Shown here one piece after another: positions 16,267 to 23,252 of a DNA stretch of 39,815 bases (position 1 is the first letter of the stretch; each line of letters begins with the position of its first letter). Under the pieces are notes generated by a model. It saw only the letters and a list, made by a program, of their open reading frames with translations. It was not told where the DNA came from and did not search any database. The stretch spans positions 1-39,815 of the forward strand of contig JACMND010000127.1 of the NCBI GenBank assembly GCA_014378705.1. Reading direction: 5' to 3'. The DNA is from Pedobacter sp. Its GTDB lineage: Bacteria; Bacteroidota; Bacteroidia; Sphingobacteriales; Sphingobacteriaceae. The translations under genes were made by a program, and so were the position numbers.

Positions 16267-17877
16267 ATGACTAAATACATCTTTGTTACGGGCGGCGTCA
16301 CCTCGTCGTTAGGAAAAGGTATTATTTCCGCTTCATTAGCTAAACTTCTACAGGCTCGGGGCTACCGGATTACCATCCAAAAATTTGATCCTTACATTAA
16401 TATAGATCCCGGAACATTAAATCCTTACGAGCATGGCGAGTGCTATGTTACCGAGGATGGCGCTGAAACAGACCTGGACCTTGGTCATTATGAGCGTTTT
16501 TTAAACGTACCAACATCACAGGCTAATAACATTACAACCGGACGCATTTATCAGAACGTGATTAACAAAGAAAGGGAAGGTGCATATTTGGGTAAAACTG
16601 TACAGGTTGTTCCTCACATTACGGATGAAATTAAGCGGAACATGCTCATTTTAGGGCAAGGTGGCGAATTTGATATTGTAATTACAGAGCTGGGGGGTAC
16701 GGTAGGTGATATTGAATCTTTGCCATACATTGAATCTGTAAGACAATTACGGTGGGAATTGGGTTCCGGAAATTCTGTAGTAATTCATTTAACGCTCGTG
16801 CCGTATTTAGCTGCTGCCGGAGAGCTGAAAACAAAACCCACACAACATTCTGTAAAAATGCTTTTGGAGTATGGAATTCAGCCGGATATTTTAGTTTGCC
16901 GTACAGAACATCATATTTCACAAGAGATTAGGCGTAAAATCGCTCAGTTTTGTAACGTTAACATCAATGCGGTGGTTGAATCGATTGATGCTTCTACTAT
17001 TTACGATGTGCCGTTGTTGATGTTAAAAGAACAGTTAGACCGTACCGTACTCAGCAAACTAAAATTGCCCCTTAAAAATGATCCGGATCTGGATAGCTGG
17101 AAGGTATTTTTAGGAAGACTTAAAAATCCAACAAATGAAGTGGAAATTGGCCTGGTTGGAAAATATGTTGAATTACCTGACGCTTATAAATCAATTATAG
17201 AATCTTTTATTCATGCAGGAGCGAAAAACGAATGCAAAGTAAATGTTAAATACATACACTCAGAAAGCTTATCTGCTGAAAATGTAGCTGACAAACTTAA
17301 AGGTCTAAATGGTGTTTTGGTCGCCCCCGGATTTGGCAGCCGCGGAATTGATGGAAAAATAAACGCAATAAAATTTGTAAGGGAAAACGAAATTCCGTTT
17401 TTCGGGATTTGTTTGGGAATGCAGTGTGCCGTAGTTGAATTCGGAAGAAATGTGATGGGTTTTGAAAACGCACAAAGTACCGAGATGGATGACAGTACCG
17501 AGTTCCCGGTTATTTCCATGATGGAAGAGCAAAAGAAAATTAAAAATAAAGGCGGAACAATGCGTCTTGGTTCTTATGCTTGCGAATTAAAAAAAGGAAG
17601 TAAGGCTGCTTATTTTTATGGGAAAAGCCGTATTAACGAACGCCACAGGCACCGTTATGAATTTAATAACGAATTTTTTGATCGGTATGAAAAGGCGGGT
17701 ATGATTGCCTCCGGCATCAATCCTGAAAATAACCTGGTTGAAATAATTGAATTGAAAAATCATCCATTTTTTATTGGATCTCAATTTCACCCTGAATTAA
17801 AATCAACCGTTGATAATCCACACCCACTTTTTGTTAACTTTGTCGCCGCTTCTATAAACCACTCAAAAAAGAAGTAG
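16267..17877 (+). CDS. pyrG: CTP synthase (glutamine-hydrolysing)
   Basis: The 536-aa protein aminates UTP to CTP using ATP and glutamine-derived ammonia. The N-terminal synthetase domain (1 to about 270) begins with the phosphate-binding [11 protein letters not shown] and contains [16 protein letters not shown] and [12 protein letters not shown]. The C-terminal class I glutaminase domain carries the nucleophile Cys382 in FFGICLGMQ and the His508/Glu510 pair in SQFHPE, so the triad is complete. The length is standard, and the ATG at 16267 gives the canonical N-terminus [10 protein letters not shown]. It is followed 27 bases later by yidC with no terminator between them, so the two are probably cotranscribed. 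Confidence 0.97.
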   Translation: MTKYIFVTGGVTSSLGKGIISASLAKLLQARGYRITIQKFDPYINIDPGTLNPYEHGECYVTEDGAETDLDLGHYERFLNVPTSQANNITTGRIYQNVINKEREGAYLGKTVQVVPHITDEIKRNMLILGQGGEFDIVITELGGTVGDIESLPYIESVRQLRWELGSGNSVVIHLTLVPYLAAAGELKTKPTQHSVKMLLEYGIQPDILVCRTEHHISQEIRRKIAQFCNVNINAVVESIDASTIYDVPLLMLKEQLDRTVLSKLKLPLKNDPDLDSWKVFLGRLKNPTNEVEIGLVGKYVELPDAYKSIIESFIHAGAKNECKVNVKYIHSESLSAENVADKLKGLNGVLVAPGFGSRGIDGKINAIKFVRENEIPFFGICLGMQCAVVEFGRNVMGFENAQSTEMDDSTEFPVISMMEEQKKIKNKGGTMRLGSYACELKKGSKAAYFYGKSRINERHRHRYEFNNEFFDRYEKAGMIASGINPENNLVEIIELKNHPFFIGSQFHPELKSTVDNPHPLFVNFVAASINHSKKK

Positions 17878-17904
17878 CTGCTGTAGCAATACGAATTATT
17901 TAAA

Positions 17905-19767
17905 ATGGATAGAAATACTTTTACAGGACTTTTTTTAATCCTGATCATTTTAGCGGGCACCACTTTTCTTCTTAAACCTTCTGATAAAGAAATAATAAAA
18001 GAAAAATTAGTTCAGGACTCAATTGCCCGGGTTAAAAACAATATACCTTTAAAAAGAACTGTTGTAGATTCTGTTAAACAAACTACAACTAAACCAGTTA
18101 TTGACGCCGCAGTTTTAAACGGCCCGTTTGGTGCTGCCAGCAATGGTACTAACCAGTTAGTAACTTTAGAAAATGATGTTATGAAAATTAGCGTCAGTCC
18201 TAAAGGAGGCCGGGTAGCTTCTGTTATCCTTAAAAAATTTAAAACTTACGATCAAAAACCACTTGTGTTATTTGAAGGTGAAGAAGTAAAGTTTGGGCTT
18301 CTGTTTGGTGCGGCAGGTAAGAACATCAATACCAACGATCTTTATTTTATCCCATCTGCTCCTTCTCTTTTTGTATCCAAAAGTGATTCCGCTGCGTTAA
18401 CCATGCGCCTTAATTACGATGAAGGAAAGTATATTGATTATGTATATTCTTTAAAAGGCAGCAGTTATCAGGTGGGCTTAACCATCGCTGCAAAAGGGAT
18501 GCAGGATGTTATTAATACTCAACAACAGCAACTGGTACTAAACTGGGAAGCCGTTCTTAAACAAAAAGAAGGAGATATTGTCAACGAAAAACGATATTCC
18601 ACAGCATATTTTAAACATGTTGATGGAGATGTAGACCATTTAAGTTTAACTGAATCAGAGAATAAAGATATTAAAGAAGGTGGTAAAATTCAGTGGGTAT
18701 CTTTTAAGCAACATTTTTTCTCAAATGTGCTAATTGCTAAAAACGGTTTTACCAGCGGATCTCTTGCTGTTAGTACTTCAATCCAAAAAAATGTGGTTAA
18801 AGGGTTTAAAGCGAACTTGCAACTTCCGTTTACAGGGCAGGATGTGAGTTATCCTATGGAATTTTACTTTGGCCCCAATAAAATAAGCACTTTAGAAGAT
18901 ATTGGCTATGATATTTCCAAGCAGGTTGATCTTGGGTACTGGCCTCTTAAATACATAAACCGTTGGGTTGTTTTGCCTGTGTTTAACTTTTTGGAAGGTT
19001 TTAATTGGGGTTACGGCCTAATTATTTTAGTTTTAACCATTTTGCTTAAAACTGTATTACTGCCTCTAACCTATAAATCTTACCTATCCATGGCCAAAAT
19101 GAGGATATTGAAGCCGGAGATGGATGAAATTAAAGGTAAAGTTGGCGACGATAATCCCACGCTTTTACAACAGGAATATTTAAAGCTTTACAAGAAAGCT
19201 GGCGTTAATCCATTGGGCGGATGTTTGCCAATGTTGTTGCAGTTGCCCATAATTATGGCATTTTTCTTTTTCTTCCCTAACCTCTTTGAGTTACGTCAGG
19301 AAAGCTTTTTATGGATGAGCGATTTATCCACGTATGATGCTTTTTTCAATCTCGGTTTCACCGTGCCTTTTTTAGGAAATCACATCAGTTTGATGTGTAT
19401 TTTGATGACCATTTCTACGCTTATTTACACGTATTTTAATAACCAGGTTTCAGGCGCAACCGGTCAGATGAAATATATCGGTTACATTACCCCTATTATT
19501 TTCTTTGGAGTTTTAAACAGTTATCCTGCCGGATTAAACTACTATTATTTTCTTGCCAACATGCTCACATTCGCTCAGCAGTATCTTATCCGTCAATTTG
19601 TAAATGACGAGAAAATTCATGCGAGAATTCAGGAAAATAAGAAGAAACCAGCCTCAGAAAAAAAGCAAAGTGGATTTCAAAAGCGAATGGAAGATTACAT
19701 GCGCCAGCAGCAGGGATCTAAAACCAAGCAAATAGCAACTACCAAACCTGTTGGAAAAAAGAAGTAA
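17905..19767 (+). CDS. yidC: Membrane protein insertase YidC
   Basis: The 620-aa inner membrane insertase works with or without SecYEG. Residues of about 5-23 form the N-terminal signal anchor (TFTGLFLILIILAGTTFLL). Residues of about 75-345 are the periplasmic beta-sandwich domain, typical of Gram-negative YidC. The Oxa1-like core follows from about 360 (WVVLPVFNFLEGFNWGYGLI, then LLKTVLLPLTYKSYLSMAKM with its conserved positive groove region, and GGCLPMLLQLPIIMAFFFF). The tail is strongly basic (KKKPASEKKQSGFQKRMEDY and QIATTKPVGKKK), as expected for ribosome contact. It lies 27 bases after pyrG. Confidence 0.96.
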   Translation: MDRNTFTGLFLILIILAGTTFLLKPSDKEIIKEKLVQDSIARVKNNIPLKRTVVDSVKQTTTKPVIDAAVLNGPFGAASNGTNQLVTLENDVMKISVSPKGGRVASVILKKFKTYDQKPLVLFEGEEVKFGLLFGAAGKNINTNDLYFIPSAPSLFVSKSDSAALTMRLNYDEGKYIDYVYSLKGSSYQVGLTIAAKGMQDVINTQQQQLVLNWEAVLKQKEGDIVNEKRYSTAYFKHVDGDVDHLSLTESENKDIKEGGKIQWVSFKQHFFSNVLIAKNGFTSGSLAVSTSIQKNVVKGFKANLQLPFTGQDVSYPMEFYFGPNKISTLEDIGYDISKQVDLGYWPLKYINRWVVLPVFNFLEGFNWGYGLIILVLTILLKTVLLPLTYKSYLSMAKMRILKPEMDEIKGKVGDDNPTLLQQEYLKLYKKAGVNPLGGCLPMLLQLPIIMAFFFFFPNLFELRQESFLWMSDLSTYDAFFNLGFTVPFLGNHISLMCILMTISTLIYTYFNNQVSGATGQMKYIGYITPIIFFGVLNSYPAGLNYYYFLANMLTFAQQYLIRQFVNDEKIHARIQENKKKPASEKKQSGFQKRMEDYMRQQQGSKTKQIATTKPVGKKK

Positions 19768-20102
19768 CCGGCCTAATTAAACCAAGTCTTCTGTAGCCAA
19801 CTTCTTTTGCTGGTTAAATCAATTAAGGATCATTTTACTTATTGTTTGATAAACAGTATCCGGTACTTTTCGGTTACTTTGGTCCCGCTATTCGTTTCAA
19901 GACCTGATAAAAATCGAGGGCTTTTCACTCCCATCGGCTTATTTTTGATTGGTTTTCAAAAATCTACAATCACACCTGCTAAATTTTAAATCCCTTAAAG
20001 CAATAGCATCTTTCTATACATATCGTCGCGATCTACCCTAAAATTGCCGTAATAACACCACTACACATCCAACTATAAGCAATAAATTTGTTCTAGCAAA
20101 CT

Positions 20103-20119
20103 TTTACATTTCATGTAAA
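20103..20119. promoter_or_regulatory. Operator-like palindrome TTTACAT-N3-ATGTAAA
   Basis: TTTACAT (20103-20109) and ATGTAAA (20113-20119) form a perfect 7-bp dyad with a 3-base centre. A further half-like GTGTAAAT occurs at about 20130-20137. A compact dyad like this suits a dimeric repressor. It lies about 140 bases before the first SRPBCC gene. Confidence 0.35.
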
Positions 20120-20206
20120 TATCATTCCGTGTAAATTAACGTTTCAAATAACTAAATAACATGATAGGTAAAAGCTTAATGAAATCAATGATATAATTAC
20201 AAGCAT

Positions 20207-20235
20207 AAATTGATAGTCTAAGATCTTGTCAATTT
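20207..20235. repeat. Inverted repeat AAATTGA-N15-TCAATTT
   Basis: AAATTGA (20207-20213) and TCAATTT (20229-20235) are exact 7-bp inverted copies about two helical turns apart, ending 26 bases before the SRPBCC start. It may be a regulatory site or chance in AT-rich DNA. Confidence 0.25.
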
Positions 20236-20261
20236 TCAAAAACCAAGTAATAAATAAATCT

Positions 20262-20702
20262 ATGGAGAAGCTTAATTTTTTAATCAGCATTAACGCACCA
20301 AAGGAAAAAATATGGAAGGTTCTTTGGAATGATGCCAGTTACCGGGAATGGACCAGCGTATTTTTCCAAGGATCTTATGCAAAAACCGATAATTGGAAAG
20401 AAGGAACCGAAGTAAAATTTATCGACTCAAATGGTAACGGGATGGTTAGTAAGGTCTTAGCGAATAAGCCTAATGAATATATGTCATTTCAACACTTAAG
20501 AGAGTTGAAAGATGGGGTTGAAGATCGGACTAGCGATAAAGTAAATGAATGGACCGGGGCAATGGAAAATTACACACTCAAAGAAACAGATAGCGTTACA
20601 GAACTGGCCGTGGATATGGCGGTAACCAAGGAGCATAAGGATATGTTTACAGAAATGTGGCCTAAAGCATTGGAAAAGATAAAAACGCTATCAGAACAAT
20701 AA
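20262..20702 (+). CDS. SRPBCC (AHSA1/START-like) domain protein
   Basis: The 146-aa cytoplasmic protein has the START/Bet v 1-like fold signature of the AHSA1-type subgroup. The first strand is MEKLNFLISINAPKEKIWKV, followed by LWNDASYREWTSVFFQGSY, a glycine-containing turn, and a long C-terminal helix (HKDMFTEMWPKALEKIKTLS). These proteins bind small hydrophobic ligands, and the ligand here is unknown. A TTG 36 bases upstream keeps the frame open, but the ATG at 20262 gives the canonical start. It lies 17 bases before the VOC-VOC-AHSA1 fusion, so the two are likely cotranscribed. Confidence 0.88.
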   Translation: MEKLNFLISINAPKEKIWKVLWNDASYREWTSVFFQGSYAKTDNWKEGTEVKFIDSNGNGMVSKVLANKPNEYMSFQHLRELKDGVEDRTSDKVNEWTGAMENYTLKETDSVTELAVDMAVTKEHKDMFTEMWPKALEKIKTLSEQ

Positions 20703-20719
20703 ATCTAAAAACTAAGACG

Positions 20720-22126
20720 ATGGAAACAGAAAATCAAACAGCAACATTGGGCGATAAAAAACAACCCATTGCAAACAAACAAAGAATCACGCCATTTTTA
20801 TGGTTTGATGGTAAAGCCGAAGAAGCTGCGGACTTCTATAGCTCAGTTATTAAAAATTGTACGATGTTAAGTACGATGCCCGGTCCCGGAGGTTCAGTCA
20901 TGTCTGCAACTTTCCAGATTAACGGACAAGAATTTATCGCGTTTAACGGCGGGCCGATGTTCAAATTTTCTCCGGCAATATCCTTCTTTCTGCCCTGCCA
21001 AACCGAACAGGAAATTGACGCTTTATGGGCGGAACTTTCCCTGGGTGGAAAAGTTTTGATGGCACTTGATAAATACCCGTTTAGCGAGAAATATGGCTGG
21101 ATTGAAGACAAATTTGGAATTTCGTGGCAACTACTACTTGGCGAACCTGGTCAAAAAATTTCACCTTCTTTCTTATTTGCCGGCCAACATCATGGAAAGG
21201 CTGAAGAGGCCATCCATTTTTACACTTCTATATTTCAAAACTCGGACATTGGCCAAATAGAACGTTACAGCGAAGAAGATAATGACCCAACAGGAACAAT
21301 TATGTATGCGTCGTTTACCCTCGCCGGACAAGAGTTTGCAGCAATGGATAGCGCCATGGATCACGCATTTAATTTCACGCCGGGTATATCGCTGTTTGTG
21401 AAATGCGAAACCCAGCTAGAAATAGATCAATTTTGGAACAGCCTTTCTGAAGCTGGGAAAACGAACAGATGTGGCTGGCTTGAGGATAAATTTGGTGTAT
21501 CATGGCAAATTGTGCCACCTGTTTTGGGAGAAATGCTAAGCGACCCCAATCGCGAAAAAGCAAAAAGAGTAATGGATGCGATGTTAAAAATGGATAAAAT
21601 TATTTTAAAGGATTTAGAACAAGCCTATAATAATGACTCCGAAATTATAGGATCAGAAAATGATCAAAAACCATTGGTTATAAACAGGATTTTTAATCTG
21701 CCTCTAAGTAAGGTTTGGCAGGCGTGGACAGAGTCTGAAAGCATTAAAAAATGGTGGGGACCAAAAGATATTACTTGCCCGTATGCATTTATCGATTTGA
21801 AAGAAGGCGGCAAATACCTAAGTTGTATGCTTTCTCCAAATGGCGATGAATTTTGGACAACCGGTGTATACAAAGAAATAGTTATAAACAAAAAACTGGT
21901 TTGCACCGATAGTTTTTCAGACAAAAATGGAAACGTTGTCCCAGCGTCTGATTATAAGATGCCGGGAAATTGGCCTTTGGAATCGTTTTTGACGGTTACT
22001 TTTGAGGAAACGGAAGGAAAAACAGAAATGCAGTTGCAGCATCAGGGTTTACCGCCCGAAATGCTGGATGACTGCAAAATTGGCTGGGAACAATCATTTG
22101 ATAAATTGGATGAATACGTCAAATAA
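20720..22126 (+). CDS. Triple-domain fusion: two PhnB-like VOC domains plus an AHSA1/SRPBCC domain
   Basis: The 468-aa protein joins three modules normally encoded separately. VOC/PhnB-like domain 1 spans about residues 23-141 (ITPFLWFDGKAEEAADFY to KFGISWQLLLG). VOC domain 2 spans about 147-300 (FLFAGQHHGKAEEAIHFYTS to DKFGVSWQIVPP), and an AHSA1-type domain spans about 318-468 (NRIFNLPLSKVWQAWTESES, WWGPKDITCP). The two VOC halves are clearly paralogous, but domain 2 lacks about 10 residues in the loop before GWxEDKFG. PhnB-like VOC proteins are metal-enzyme-fold proteins often of unknown substrate; AHSA1 domains bind small ligands. The reaction is unknown. Both neighbours belong to the same two families, suggesting one functional cluster. 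Confidence 0.88.
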   Translation: METENQTATLGDKKQPIANKQRITPFLWFDGKAEEAADFYSSVIKNCTMLSTMPGPGGSVMSATFQINGQEFIAFNGGPMFKFSPAISFFLPCQTEQEIDALWAELSLGGKVLMALDKYPFSEKYGWIEDKFGISWQLLLGEPGQKISPSFLFAGQHHGKAEEAIHFYTSIFQNSDIGQIERYSEEDNDPTGTIMYASFTLAGQEFAAMDSAMDHAFNFTPGISLFVKCETQLEIDQFWNSLSEAGKTNRCGWLEDKFGVSWQIVPPVLGEMLSDPNREKAKRVMDAMLKMDKIILKDLEQAYNNDSEIIGSENDQKPLVINRIFNLPLSKVWQAWTESESIKKWWGPKDITCPYAFIDLKEGGKYLSCMLSPNGDEFWTTGVYKEIVINKKLVCTDSFSDKNGNVVPASDYKMPGNWPLESFLTVTFEETEGKTEMQLQHQGLPPEMLDDCKIGWEQSFDKLDEYVK

Positions 22127-22198
22127 AAACATAAACTATTTGGAAGGCATGAGATAACAGCATTATTAATAATCGATTTACTTAAAACACAAGAAATC

Positions 22199-22594
22199 AT
22201 GTTTAAAAACACTAAAGCGTATAGCAGTTTTTCAGTTGATGATACACAAAAAGCAAAACAATTTTACGGCGACATTCTGGGTCTTGATGTGATCGAAGAT
22301 AAAATGAACACACTCACTTTGCATATTTCAGGTGGAGCAACAATCATCGCTTACCCCAAAGGGGCGGATCATACCCCGGCCAGCTTCACAATTCTTAATT
22401 TTTTAGTAGATGATATTGATAAGGCCGTTAACGAACTTGTCACGAGAGGAGTAACGTTTGAACAGTATAACAACAGCTATTTGCAAACCGACGAAAAAGG
22501 GGTGTTCCGAGGTGTTGACACAGGCCAAGGGCCTAATATCGCCTGGTTTAAGGATCCGGCTGGAAATATTTTATCTGTGCTGGAAGAATCATAA
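22199..22594 (+). CDS. VOC (glyoxalase/bleomycin resistance-like) family protein
   Basis: The 131-aa protein is a complete single VOC unit of two beta-alpha-beta-beta-beta modules: [20 protein letters not shown] opens module one, [20 protein letters not shown] opens module two, and [15 protein letters not shown] closes it with the usual metal-ligand Glu region. It differs from the PhnB-like domains of the upstream fusion and is closer to the general VOC/YaeR-like type. The substrate is unknown. It lies 72 bases after the fusion gene and before a VOC pseudogene. Confidence 0.88.
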   Translation: MFKNTKAYSSFSVDDTQKAKQFYGDILGLDVIEDKMNTLTLHISGGATIIAYPKGADHTPASFTILNFLVDDIDKAVNELVTRGVTFEQYNNSYLQTDEKGVFRGVDTGQGPNIAWFKDPAGNILSVLEES

Positions 22595-22682
22595 TCTTTA
22601 AAGTAATTTTATTTTAAAGCAGGAAAAGAAGCGATTTACAACTCTTTAAATAAATTTAATAAGTTTTCATAATCCTAAAATC

Positions 22683-23096
22683 AAGGTAACAATAAACCCC
22701 TAATTAACCTTTAACGGCAATGCCGAAGTTGCGTTTAATTTTTACAAATGAGTTTTTGCCGGAGAATTTATGGGCGAGATTGATAGATTTAAAGAAATGC
22801 CAGACTATGAAAACCTTTCACCTGAAGATGCAAATAAAGGAATGCATGTGGCACATCGTATAGTTAAAGGAACCATACTGATGGCCAGAGACACAATTCC
22901 AACAATGGTTTAGCCTTTTTCTATGGGGACTAACCTTGCAATTTTTACTCAACCTGAAAATGAAGAAGAAGCCAATCGGCTTTTTGATGATCTTTAAGCC
23001 GGGGGATGCATTGCCATGCAATTAGAAAAAGTGTTTTGGACTTCTTTGTTTGATATGTTTACAGATAAATTTAGCTTACAACGGATGTTAAATTAG
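22683..23096 (+). pseudogene. PhnB-like VOC pseudogene with four in-frame stops
   Basis: One continuous frame translates to a PhnB-like VOC protein: LTFNGNAEVAFNFYK, VFAGEF, RFKEMPDYENLSPEDANKG, MHVAHRIVKGTILMARDT, NLAIFTQPENEEEANRLFDD, then AGGCIAMQLEKVFW and LFDMFTDKF. It is interrupted by TAA (22701-22703), TGA (22749-22751), TAG (22911-22913) and TAA (22995-22997), and ends at TAG 23094-23096. The expected ATG is AAG or GTA (22683-22688). No insertion or deletion breaks the 138-codon frame. At three of the four sites a single base change restores the residue usual for the family (Tyr in PYLTF, Ser in YKSVF, Ser in LSAGG). All three stop codons occur, so recoding is unlikely. It is a decaying paralogue of the neighbouring VOC genes. 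Confidence 0.85.
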
Positions 23097-23179
23097 AATA
23101 CATCGCAACTAAACCGATCTGTTTGGGTATGCTTTTGTGTGTTCTGATGAGACGCTAAGCAGAACGAAAAAATCTACTT

Positions 23180-23218
23180 AAAAAATAGAGATGTACCAAG
23201 CATCTCTATTTTTTTTTT
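23180..23218 (+). terminator. Strong intrinsic terminator
   Basis: A long A/T-extended stem centred on ATAGAGATG (23185-23193) and CATCTCTAT (23201-23209), with a 7-base loop, is followed by a run of ten T. It closes the VOC/SRPBCC cluster and lies just before the peptidase gene. Confidence 0.85.
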
Positions 23219-23252
23219 GGCATCTTTAAATTTTTGGGGAGTAAAGCTAAAT

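Larger units (their letters stand above)
19768..20261. other. Intergenic region with two dyads, no gene seen
   Basis: A 60-codon frame exists at 19807-19989, but its composition is not protein-like and I reject it. No strong yidC terminator is visible. The right half contains palindromes at 20103-20119 and 20207-20235 upstream of the SRPBCC gene, and presumably that cluster's promoter, although no exact TAnnTTTG box is evident. Confidence 0.45.

Noticed and set aside
19807-19989. 60-codon plus-strand frame after yidC
   Set aside because: Composition and lack of a sensible start context suggest a chance frame, and no family is recognised.
22701-22997. Stop-codon recoding (for example selenocysteine or readthrough) in the VOC frame
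   Set aside because: TAA, TGA and TAG all occur, the start codon is also lost, and no recoding hairpin is evident, so decay is simpler.
23217-23252. TTG start for the S9 peptidase
   Set aside because: It lies in the T run of a terminator and would put residues before the signal peptide; the ATG at 23253 fits.
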